NCBI RefSeq assembly: GCF_000143415.4
Contig: NW_003314277.1
Coordinates: 679,878 to 743,877 of the forward strand
Reading direction: 5' to 3'
From: Selaginella moellendorffii
Taxonomy: Eukaryota > Streptophyta > Lycopodiopsida > Selaginellales > Selaginellaceae
Length of the DNA stretch: 64,000 bases
Shown: positions 55,430 through 64,000 of the stretch, piece by piece
How positions within the stretch are numbered: position 1 is the first letter of the stretch
Layout: every line of letters begins with the position of its first letter
Translations under genes and position numbers: made by a program
The notes under the pieces: model-generated
The model's database searches: none
Told to the model about the DNA's origin: nothing
What the model saw: the letters and a program-made list of their open reading frames with translations, nothing else

Positions 55430-58100
55430 TTCCACATTACCAACACTTCCCGTAGAAGAAAGAGGGCGAACCTGAATATTTTTCAAAATCGGGAAATATT
55501 AAAGTTAATACATGTTTTTTATCATACCTGTTTATGTGAAGCCAATGAAGATAACTCTTGGAGGTCATCCTCTGTAGCAGTGGGGAGGGATAGAAATAAT
55601 GCATTTGTACGTTGGCATATAAAGTGCTGGCTGGTTTCTCCGACATCTACAACCAAATTACAATAAGCAAGGTCATTGGAAATCAAGTTTTTACTATTTT
55701 GGACGTCCTCACTATGGAGCTGCCTTCGTACATTTTGAGCAGTTGGGGCTGGACGAGCAACGGCAGTAGGATCTAGGGACTGAGCAACTACTATAGGATG
55801 AGATGGGGCAGGAGAGTTTTCAGGCAGGTTCTCCACTTGTTCATCTTCAATTTGCTCAATATGAATCTCGTCTATGTCCTAAGGCATCTCCACTCCCTCC
55901 AAAAGTGCCTCTACAATAAAGTGGAAACATAAGTTACTACTAGGAAGTTTTGCTCATCAAACCTAGATGACACTCAAGGTAGAGATCAAGCTCAAAAGGT
56001 GACAATGGCATTTTCTTGCACAACTCCAAGTACCATGGACAAAGTTCTCGCTCCCGCACATTGGGACAATGGAACTCTGGCTCATACATGCCAAGTTTCT
56101 TCCCACCAATTTGTGTACACTGGAGCACTTGGGCAATGATTTAAATACCTACAAAAGAGCCATGATTAAATAAGCAAGTCAATTTCTTACAATATATCTA
56201 TATGCCATATGGCATGAGAAAAATGGTTGGCCTGGCTAGTTCTTGAAATCCATGAAGCTTGAGCTGCCATCAAGAAGCCATCCATCCCCAAGCTCTTGAA
56301 GGGAAGCTTGGACATATTTTGGAAGTGTTATGCTGATGCAAGCACTAGTAAGGAACTTTGTATCCCATGCTTGAAGTAGCTCCTTAGCAGCCACAATACT
56401 TTGAGTGATATAGAGCTTCTCCTTCATCATATTCTCAAGTTTTCTCTCCAACCTTTTATCAGTGTTACGATGCCAAGTATTGAGGAGCTCCAAGCAAGAG
56501 GTTTGTTTGTTAAAGAAAGCTTGCTTTTTGCGATGTTATAAATTAATTCTTCAAGTGCTTTACCATTTCTTGCAAGGACAAGGATTTCAAAGTGGAATGA
56601 AAAAGATAGAAGGGACTAACTTACTGCCATGAGAGCATATCTCTGCAATGCAATCCAGAATCTTTATCATGTCGAATGTCTGCAATCACAAGTAGCTTCT
56701 TCACCTTTGATTTCTTCAAGTTCAAAATACACTACTCAATTTGTTGCAGTTCAAGGCTCTTTTACACCTCATCTGTCACTTACGTAATCTTCAAATATGA
56801 GTTTTGCTCCTCCTTGACAATTTGCTAAAAGAAAAACTTGTGAGTAGAAAACACAAGTTCATGCAAGAAAAGGATACTTTTGCCCAGACCGCACCCAAAA
56901 AATTCATAGGCACTTGATACCATGTAAGCAACTTTTGGACTTTACATGCTACAAATTTTGCTTGAACTACTTCCATAACCCCACGACTATACAGCATCTG
57001 GATTTCCTTGAGAGAAAGCATGCCAATATACCGCAGGTGCTTGATATTATGGACCAAGGTATGTGCTTGGAAAGCAAACTGATTAAGCCTGTAACATAGT
57101 TGGTAAGAACAAAGGTTACTAGTAAAAGATTTTTACATGTTAATCTTGTGACATGCCAAGTTGAGCCTCACAGCTTGGTTTCAATCCTATGGCTCCACAA
57201 GTGTCATTGGAACACAAATATGTTGCTTATCATCATTCTGGAACTTCTTTTGGATACACTTCCAAAATGCTAGCCACCAGTGGTTTCTATTAATAATGAA
57301 GAACATCCAGCCTACAAAGGCTTGTGTCTCCTTGTGGCATGCCATCAAAGTATCAAACTCTTGAGATTTCCTCTGCTATATTTGATCCCAAATCTGCTTG
57401 ATCTCGTGAGTAACCATGTCTATGCGATTTGTTCTGGGGAATGATGACGACACAATAAATGATCCAGCAGTGTGCTCGAGTCCAACCTCTGTGAAAGAGG
57501 TATAAATAGCCATGTTGAGGTCATAGGCTGAGCGCACCCAGTGACTTTGCTTAAGACGGCAAAGTGGAATTTGAAGATGTTGGGATCCTTTCCAAGCCAT
57601 TTCACCTAACACCATTCTTGAGCTTGGACAATAGTCTTGTGCACTTGCTCATTCAAGATCATGTCGGCCTTTAGCATAATTACCACCTCATTTATGTGAC
57701 CTTCAGGAGCAGCAAGATGTCCACCATTTCCACCACCAAGATCTGCCCCACCACCTATAGCACCAGGTGCCTCATTTCTGCCACCAAGTTCTTTTCCACC
57801 ACCTATGGCACTACCACCAGTAGCTTCTTCTACATTTCCATGCTCTTTAGAACCATCTGGTTCATACATGCTAACACCTGGATCAGGATCAACCATTGCT
57901 TGGATCTGGACACCATTGCTCCTACCATGGTCTTCCTCTGAAACAGTGCCTTGAACTTGTGAGGTGCCCCTAGTGAATCTAGCACAACGATCTAGTCGTT
58001 TTCCTGGAGAACGGGTCCATTGAGGTTGACCGGCATGCTTCTTTTGTTGTAGCATGATTATATGTCTGCATGAAAATGACAAATAAACTTGAGTAAACAT
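55430..58100 (-). pseudogene. Unrecognised multi-segment gene remnant
   Basis: Minus-strand frames from 58100 carry coding-like segments in order: MLQQKKHAGQPQWTRSPGKR with a Gly-rich stretch (AIGGGADLGGGNGG) at 58053-57606; MAWKGSQHLQIPLCRLKQSH and HKETQAFVGWMFFIINRNHW at 57600-57290; EIQMLYSRGVMEVVQAKFVA at 57057-56791; NTWHRNTDKRLERKLENMMK at 56490-56236; MYEPEFHCPNVRERELCPWY at 56128-55940; MENLPENSPAPSHPIVVAQS at 55836-55522. Gaps between them could be introns, but no donor-acceptor set could be fixed, and one stop lies within the second segment. No known domain. Its position in the apparent DNA transposon suggests an element gene or captured host gene. Confidence 0.35.
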
Positions 58101-58114
58101 TAAAAAAAAGTTTT

Positions 58115-58690
58115 GAAGAAAAATAGAAGCAATTTCCTTGGTGCTGGGAAGATTGGTTCATTGCCAAACCAATCTTCCAGCACTATGGGAACAGAAAAAA
58201 AAAGAAAAAAAGAAGTAGCTCCCTTGGTGCTGAGAAGATCCGTTTGTTGCTGAATCAATTTTCCAGTGCTAAGGGAACAAAATAAAAATAAAAAGAAGTA
58301 GCTCCCTTGGCGTTGGGAAGATTGGTTCGGTAGCAAACCAATCTTCCAGTGCCAAGAAAACTAAAAAAGAAAGAAAAAGAACAACTCCCTTAGCACTGAA
58401 AAGATCGATTCAGTGGTAAATCAATTTTCTAGTGCTAAAGGAACAAAAAAAAAAGAATAAAAGAAGTAGTTCCCTTGGCACTGGAAGATCAGTTTGTTGC
58501 CGAACCGATCTTCTTAGTGCCAAGGGAACAAAAAAAAGAAAAAAAAGAAGTAATTCCCTTGGCATTGGGAAGATTGGTTTGTCACCGAATTGATCTTCTT
58601 AGCGCCAATGGAATGACAAGAAAAAAAAAAACCTAGAATCTGATGTGTTGGGAAGATCGATTCACTACTAAACCAATCATTCCAATGCAA
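58115..58690. repeat. About seven tandem repeats of roughly 84 bp, each a potential hairpin
   Basis: Every unit has GTAGCTCCCTTGGC-CTGGGA, AGATTGGTTC, a short loop, AACCAATCTTCCAGTGCCAA and a poly-A-rich spacer (AAAAAGAAAAA). The two halves of each unit are nearly complementary (CTTGGCACTGGAAGAT against ATCTTCCAGTGCCAAG), so each could fold into a stem of 20-25 pairs. Units start near 58126, 58212, 58295, 58379, 58463, 58547 and 58631 (the last partial). Confidence 0.9.
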
Positions 58691-59066
58691 AGTAGCCATG
58701 AGGTGTAAGTTGCTCACGAACTAGGAGAAAAAGATGGGGAGATAAAAGAGCAACAAAGAGAAGCATACCTTGATTGAGGAGTGTCTTTCTAGTGTCTTAA
58801 AGAGCATCTAGCGTCCTGATTGAAAAGTATCTTGAAGCACATTGTGAGATTCAAGTGTTTTTCTCTCACCCTTCCTTGTTCAAACCCTAGTAGTAAAACC
58901 TTAAAAATTAACGATCATGATCAATAGTCACGATCAATGGTCATGATTTTCATTCTCTTTAATGGCAATTTCTTTCTAGATTCTAGTGATATGTCAATTT
59001 TTTAACAGCACTATAAACATAGATTTCACATGTTCTTTCTAAGGAGACAATCATTCAATGCTTTAG

Positions 59067-59423
59067 ATATTAATTATATAATTGATTATGAGAGGAATAA
59101 TACTGTCGAAATGAATGGGGTTATGAGTGAGAGGTGTTGATTAATCACAAGAGTTGTAGCATTAATTGCTTATTCTCACTCTCATCTCCATGCTCTTTTC
59201 CTTTCGTGTGCAGTCTTTTTGACGTGAACCAACCTTTTCGAACTTGACTCTCTCTCACTTATCACAAAAGAATGAAATTCTTTTGAAGGGAAAAGAGCAT
59301 GGAGATGAGAGTGAGAACAAGCAATTAATGCTACAACTCTCATGATTAATCAGCACCTCTCATTTATAACCCCATTCATTTCGACAGTATTATTCCTCTC
59401 ACAATCAATTATACAATTAATAT
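59067..59423. repeat. Long inverted repeat, arms of about 138 bp
   Basis: The left arm (59067-59204) begins ATATTAATTATATAATTGAT and the right arm (59286-59423) ends with its complement. Over 90% identical by eye, with a loop of about 80 bp. Contains GAGAGGAATAATACTGTCG and CACTCTCATCTCCATGCTC. A fold-back or MITE-like unit, or a local inverted duplication. Confidence 0.85.
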
Positions 59424-59559
59424 GGGTGGCTCTACATTCTCATATATCTTTAGATTCTAAATGGTTGAATATTTTGTTAAAATATTTAACTTGTCCTTTG
59501 CAAGGACATAGCTAATTAAAGCTCACAATATAGAAGAATATCTTTGTTATTTCTTGTCA

Positions 59560-61090
59560 GTTTCTCCCTAAATTTTTTCTAAATGCTTGAGTAAGGAGAA
59601 GATATGAGAGAATTCTACTTGAAGTTTGATCAAGAGCCTCCAATTGTTTTCTCTAAGAGTGTTATAGAAGAGAGTTTCCTCTGCAGAAGATTCAAGTTGA
59701 AGCCAGGATCTAATTTGGTGAATGTATGTCGGGATAAGGGTAATTAGATAGAAAAATCCATTCTTCTCGACTGTGGTGTGGGAGAGAATGGGATTCAATA
59801 GGATCTTGATAGATGTACAAGTCAGGAGATTTTAGTTACAGAATCTCCGAAGCAAGCAGAGGAGACTACGTTAGTTTCACAGCCAACTATGCAAAGAGTG
59901 AAGGATGAAGTTGTTATTCTCTCCAGTGATGAAAGTGAAGAAGATGAGCTTCCTAACATAGCTTCCCAAACAAGTAGGTGTGTTCTTTCTAAACCAGTTT
60001 TTGAAGCAGTGGATAAGGCATTTTAGCAATTTCAATTATTACAGTTGGAATTGAAGGAGTTCTAGTACATAAAAGGTGAGGAGCTTCCATCTTCCTATAA
60101 TGGGCATATATTCTTCGAATTTCAAGTTTGTCAAGCAGGAAGAGGGGCATGGAGATGCGTCTTGATCCACATAATTGGTGTAGAGTAAAGACAACCCACT
60201 TCTCCCATTTTGACAAATCTGTGTCCATAGTCCATTGTGGTGGATAGCTTCAGTGTATCACTGAGAAATGCATTTCTAATCATGGCAAGAATATATGTTT
60301 CTTTAAAGGCTCAACAATCAATCCTTCTAAGCGTGATGAGGTTGTTACAGGGTTTAGATGTTGCAAATGTGGGGCAACACCTATGGACAGCAGTGCATGT
60401 TAGATACGACCAACATGCAATAGAAGGAATCTACCGTGATTCTTTTCACAATTTAAAAGCTGCTGTTACTACAGAGGCTGCAGCAGTACCATGTTTCTAG
60501 GGCTGTCAAGATCTAGCTGTAAAGGGCTGCCAGTCAAGCTGGATTTATTGTTATGGGACTAATGTTACTTATACAAATTGGATCTATAGCTCAATTATCT
60601 CGAAGCCAAATTCTGTGCCAAAGGAGTGGCTAGTTGAGTGAAGGTGCAATCTTTTGAAAGAAAAGATTGAAAGTCTGGAGAGAGTTGGTTTCAAGCTGAA
60701 AACTTCCTCAAATATTGCTATTGATACTACTATGCCACCAATATTAACACTAAACCAGCATACACGACCAACTAGAAATGGGAAGGCTATACAATATAGG
60801 TCTTCTATTTCGAAAAGTGCATAAGAGAATATCAAGCTGGCAAAAGCATTGAAATGCACAATCACAAGGATAAATTACATCAGTGCCATGGCTAAAGAGT
60901 TTGTTGTTGTGACTGAGTCGTCAAAGGGTACGAGCTACACTATTAAAATCTATGAAAATCCATCCTGTACCTGTCCAGATTTTACACAAAGGGAGAACAT
61001 GGGAAAGGTATATTTAGCCTATAAGCAAATCTATTACATTTTTATGCAGGAATTAAACCAAGATCCTAAGGTTGACCATCACATCCATTA
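59560..61090 (+). pseudogene. Decayed Cys-rich / SWIM-like element protein, copy 2
   Basis: The first part (59570-60480) matches the minus strand of 1520-4320, including the Cys-rich block (RCCKCGATP near 60350). The later part (60600-61090) reads KPNSVPKEWLVE, KIESLERVGFKLKTSS, NIKLAKALKCTITRINYISA and then FVVVTESSKGTSYTIKIYEN followed by PSCTCPDFTQRENMGKVYLA. CTCPDF with a later YKQIYYIF is the layout of a SWIM zinc finger (CxCx(n)CxH), where the second Cys-His pair has become Tyr and Gln. SWIM fingers occur in MuDR-type and some other transposases. 60849-61091 is open; elsewhere there are stops. Confidence 0.45.
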
Positions 61091-61302
61091 GGCAAGCCTT
61101 ACAATTGTAGAGCTTTAGAAGTGTTTTTAAATTGCTTTTAGTGTTCGGATCTATATTTATATTTGTATTTTATTGGTTGAATTACTTGGAAATATAGATT
61201 AAATCAAAATTTGAAAAATGAAAAGATATTGGTTCAGGACAAACCAATGTTTTCCTTGTGTTTGAGAAGTCGTGAGCTCATGAGCTCAAAATCTACCCAA
61301 GC

Positions 61303-61390
61303 TCTCCTACCGTCGTGGCAGTAAGAAAAAGAATATCCAAAAGGATTAGCTGACAGGTAACTTTCGATACCTACAATTACATTTGCAACA
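61303..61390 (-). repeat. LTR-B, 5' LTR of the outer copy, last part
   Basis: TCTCCTACCGTCGTGGCAGT through ACATTTGCAACA equals the terminal 80-odd bases of LTR-B (compare 50054-50136). It continues 53032 across the 8.3-kb insertion. Confidence 0.75.
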
Positions 61391-62018
61391 ACATCATTAG
61401 TGATCAAAATTCAAAGTTCACTAATGGATTTTGGAAGAGCTTTGCAAAGGTTATGCAAGTGACTTTGAAACTTTTGGGTGGAGATCATCCTTAGACAAAT
61501 AAGTAAACCAAATTTATGAATCAGGTGGTGGAGGATATGTTATATTGTAGTATTAGTCAAAGGTAGGGATAATGGGGTTTATATCTTCTCATTGGTATAA
61601 TTTTCCTACAATAATTGCCAATACAATGGAACCAAGTTAAATCTTTATTTTGCCATATTTGAAAGGCATCCCTAAACAGCAATGGTGTTGGAGATTATAT
61701 TTGAATAAGGATGTTCAAAATAAACTTGATTCTGAGGCAACTAATTTGATATAAAATATATGATCTTGTATTCAAAGTCATCCTTGAACAACAATAGAGT
61801 TGGAATTGTATTTGAGTAAGGATGTTCAAAATAAACTTGATTTTGAAGCAACTAATCTGATATAAGATAGATGATTTTGTCTTCGTGCCATCAAATTAGC
61901 AACATAACACTTTAGTGCCTTTGTGGAATGGGAAGAGTGATAAACTTTCTCATTGATATGCTGAATATTCTTGCAAAATATTCTTACCCTATTCATTAAC
62001 CACAAGAATCGAACTAAG
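61391..62018. other. AT-rich stretch with a 105-bp direct duplication
   Basis: 61668-61773 and about 61780-61881 are near-identical direct copies (AAGGATGTTCAAAATAAAC, GCAACTAAT-TGATATAA). No gene is seen. The end (CACAAGAATCGAACTAAG) belongs to a TRIM-2 relic. Confidence 0.6.
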
Positions 62019-62115
62019 TGTTAAAATCCCATCCCTTACACCCTAAATCAACTAACTAAAAGGATGATCATTTTATTGCAAAGCCCTTTCTTTATTTTAT
62101 TATCCTAACCTAGTA
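62019..62115 (-). repeat. TRIM-2 LTR relic
   Basis: TGTTAAAATCCCATCCCTTACACC through TATCCTAACCTAGTA parallels the 104-bp LTR of TRIM-2 (10728-10831), here with many C-to-T changes. The left flank retains the AGAATCGAACTA phrase of the TRIM-2 interior, lacking the primer-site bases. Confidence 0.7.
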
Positions 62116-62118
62116 ATT

Positions 62119-62180
62119 CCTTAATATTGTTATATAATAGTTTATTATGTCTATCAAACACCCTTGTTATCATGTCCCAT
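62119..62180 (+). repeat. Short LTR-B fragment
   Basis: TTAATATTGTTATATAATAG and CACCCTTGTTATCATG match LTR-B (compare 21320-21375). Its counterpart beside gene B is in the minus-orientation fragment at 20884-20937, so this relic predates the B/C duplication. Confidence 0.55.
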
Positions 62181-62769
62181 TGTTTTTGAAACTCAAAACA
62201 TTTCTTAAACTTTTAAGGTGAAAGGTGGATAAAAAAAGTAAAGTTTTCAAAAGGAAAAAAGAAGGTGCTGTTGGAGTGGGGGAAATTTGAGATTATAGTG
62301 TCAAGAAATTGCTAGTGACTTCTATTTAGCATGGAAGAGTGCTGCTCATTGTAGAATGGAAGTAAGTTGGAAATGTGTTACTACTTGAGTTATAGGATGC
62401 ATATAATGTGGGTTGTAAAGGGTGTTAAACAGAACCTTTCAAAAGAAGTGGCATAGTCAATACTTGCCACGAGAACAGAAAGTGCTGACGTGGCAATAGG
62501 TCGATCTTCTTTTGTTTTTTTGCATGATATCATCCTCTGATTGAGATCTTGTGACGAGCCGGGTCATCCCTTTCTCGCAATCTAGGGTTCTTGTCGTGCC
62601 ATTTACAAGCTCTTCTAGGTTTTGGTAGCACGCCAGAAGGATCTTGCAAGAAATTGGTCTAGAGGGATTCTTTTTTTTTTTTTTTGCGAGGAATGCTTTT
62701 TTTCTTTGAGAAACTTACTACAGCTTGTTTTTTCTTAGACCGCTACACCGTGCTAGGGTTTTGGGCGAG

Positions 62770-62802
62770 ATGGAGATGAGCGAGGAGCTCGGTATGATCT
62801 AG
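62770..62802 (+). promoter_or_regulatory. Short upstream frame before gene C
   Basis: ATG at 62770 opens MEMSEELGMI followed by TAG at 62800, in frame with gene C. Equivalent to those before A and B. Confidence 0.5.
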
Positions 62803-64000
62803 GCGTCACGAATTATCTATAACAGTTTCTGTGTGTCAGATCCTTTTCTCGCTGCCTACGGCCGGGAGGTAAAGCATGCCAGGCTCCAGGACCGCTGCCT
62901 CTACATCCCGTCTGGCTTCTTGGGCCGTTACAACCTGTCCAAGCTCTGGGTCCATCCAAACTACCTTTTCATGGATCAGTTCATTGCGGAGAAGTGGAGC
63001 AGGGTCGTGAATGAGAGGAAAGGGTTGAAGAACTTCCACATCGTCTCAACGCCAGGTATCGGCAAGACGTTCTATGGCCACTACTTCTTTCACAGTAGAG
63101 CTCAGGAAGGACAGAAAGTAGTGTGGAGGACCGAAGATCCAGAGTACTTCTTCTTCGACTTCTCGCTGGACGATCCTCTGGTGCTGCAATCGAACTGGTA
63201 TACTCGACCGCGGGGGTGGGACATGACGAGCGTCTGGCTCATCGTCGACGGGGGCTCGAGGGGAATAAGTCACCTGGGGCCTCTCATCCAGTGCGTCTCG
63301 CCAGATCGCACTGGCTACTACGAGTTCTCCAAGGACCATGGCTATATATGCCGCCTGGGAGCGTGGTCTCTCGAGGAGGCGCAGCAGTGCAACGAGGAGC
63401 TTGAGCTGGGAATGACAGACGAGGAAATCGGTGTCCGCTTTTACTACTGTGGCGGGCTACCAAGGCTTCTCTTCAACACGGAGAAGTTCTCGGTGGCCGC
63501 GCTCCAAGGGTTGGTGCACGAGGCAGCTGCCAGGGTGGAGAGCTGGAGAAATGTGCTCCACTGCACACTCAACTCGGACAAGGACCCCGCTGTTTCTGAT
63601 ATTCTGCTCCACTACCGTCTTACGACTGACAGATTCGACTCGAACATACACCTGGTGTTTGGCTCGGACTGCATTCAGAAGCTTGCTTTTGAAAGGTTTG
63701 AGGAGCAGGGGTTTCAGGCTTTCCGTGACTTTTTCGACTTATGCCGGGGATATCCGGTTGCAAACACCTTGGCGGGCAAAATATACCAGCAGCACGTCCA
63801 CAAGGTACTTGCCACTGGAGGTGACGAGTTTGATCTTCGATCCTTGGAAGAGGAAGGTGACGGCGTCGAACTCTTCCGTCGGAGGCCGACGTCAGTGAAG
63901 CGGCTGCGCGAGTGGAAAGTGTTCGTAAAGAAGCGGTGCGTGGGGTCTGGTTTCAACGTTTACTCCAAGGACGTGAGTCCTGCGGACGCTTATCGTGCAG
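62803..64000 (+). CDS. Crinkler/RHS-like P-loop NTPase with nuclease-like domain, gene C (runs off the window)
   Basis: Open for 399 codons from just after the TAG at 62800 to the window end, where it continues. It carries VSDPFLAAYG (from 62833), P-loop STPGIGKTF (near 63048), SVWLIVDGG (near 63235), GLPRLLFNTEKFS and the linker RPTSVKRLREWKVFVKKRCV; the nuclease-like C-terminus lies beyond the window. First in-frame ATG is at 62971 (MDQFIAEKW). Compared with gene A it lacks nine codons in the HLVFGSD region (near 63645) and two before YFFFDFS, both in frame, so selection on the frame is plausible. It is inverted relative to B and shares its upstream flank. Confidence 0.75.

Larger units (their letters stand above)
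53033..61302. mobile_element. Apparent 8.3-kb DNA transposon inserted in an LTR-B
   Basis: The LTR-B sequence is interrupted exactly between CCTCCTGCT (53024-53032) and TCTCCTACC (61303-61311), which look like a decayed 9-bp target duplication. The ends are inverted: GGGTAGTTTTTGAGCT at 53040-53055 and, on the minus strand, GGGTAGATTTTGAGCT at 61298-61283, followed by GAGCTCA in both. A 9-bp duplication and SWIM-like finger inside would suit a Mutator-like element; Zisupton-type elements are another option. It holds a methyltransferase-like fragment, Gypsy debris, a possible multi-exon gene, hairpin repeats, an inverted repeat and a Cys-rich protein remnant. Class and mobility are inferred. 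Confidence 0.6.

Noticed and set aside
57606-58100. Gly-rich 164-codon frame as a stand-alone cell-wall protein
   Set aside because: No signal peptide and short Gly runs only; the frame leads into further coding-like segments, so it is better taken as the first part of a larger remnant.
58115-58690. CRISPR-like or tRNA-like array
   Set aside because: Spacers are simple A-rich sequence, there are no cas-like genes, and no cloverleaf can be drawn.

Overview
The window looks like repeat-rich nuclear DNA of a land plant, probably a lycophyte such as Selaginella moellendorffii. This is inferred from the mix of Crinkler/RHS-type NTPase-nuclease genes, pentatricopeptide-repeat (PPR) fragments, plant-type initiator-tRNA-Met primer sites (TGGTATCAGAGC) and layered Ty3/Gypsy debris. 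No rRNA, tRNA, CRISPR or prokaryotic operon is seen. There is one 100-base N gap (19165-19264).

Layout. 1-10 kb: broken Ty3/Gypsy gag and pol fragments, a miniature LTR element (TRIM-1) and remnants of an unrecognised Cys-rich protein. 10.2-10.8 kb: a second miniature LTR element (TRIM-2) carrying six 45-bp repeats. 10.8-14.5 kb: AT-rich, with duplicated coding-like modules and palindromes but no recognisable gene. 14.5-20.3 kb: the GC-richer gene island, with two tandem minus-strand Crinkler/RHS-like genes (A open, B gapped) and fragments of PPR and histone-deacetylase-type genes between them. 20.5-53 kb: a nest of LTR retrotransposons. I define four LTR families: A (TGTGAGACAC...CGCTTACA), B (TGTCGCGAATG...GCGCTACA), C (a shorter B relative with gag-protease) and D (205-bp LTR). 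A and B copies have LTRs, primer site and target duplications but no gag-pol, so they look non-autonomous (LARD-like). 53.03-61.30 kb: an apparent 8.3-kb DNA transposon with terminal inverted repeats, holding several decayed unrecognised genes, a methyltransferase-like fragment, hairpin repeats and captured Gypsy pieces. 61.3-64 kb: the flank and first two thirds of a third Crinkler/RHS-like gene (C), in inverted orientation to gene B and sharing its upstream flank.

Only the Crinkler/RHS-like genes A and C look able to encode protein. The rest is mobile-element sequence in different stages of decay, from a nearly identical LTR pair (LTR-A, 33677-41068) to relics whose target duplications and coding frames are broken mainly by C-to-T type changes, as expected for methylated plant transposons. 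All functional statements rest on reading motifs by eye; no database search was possible.
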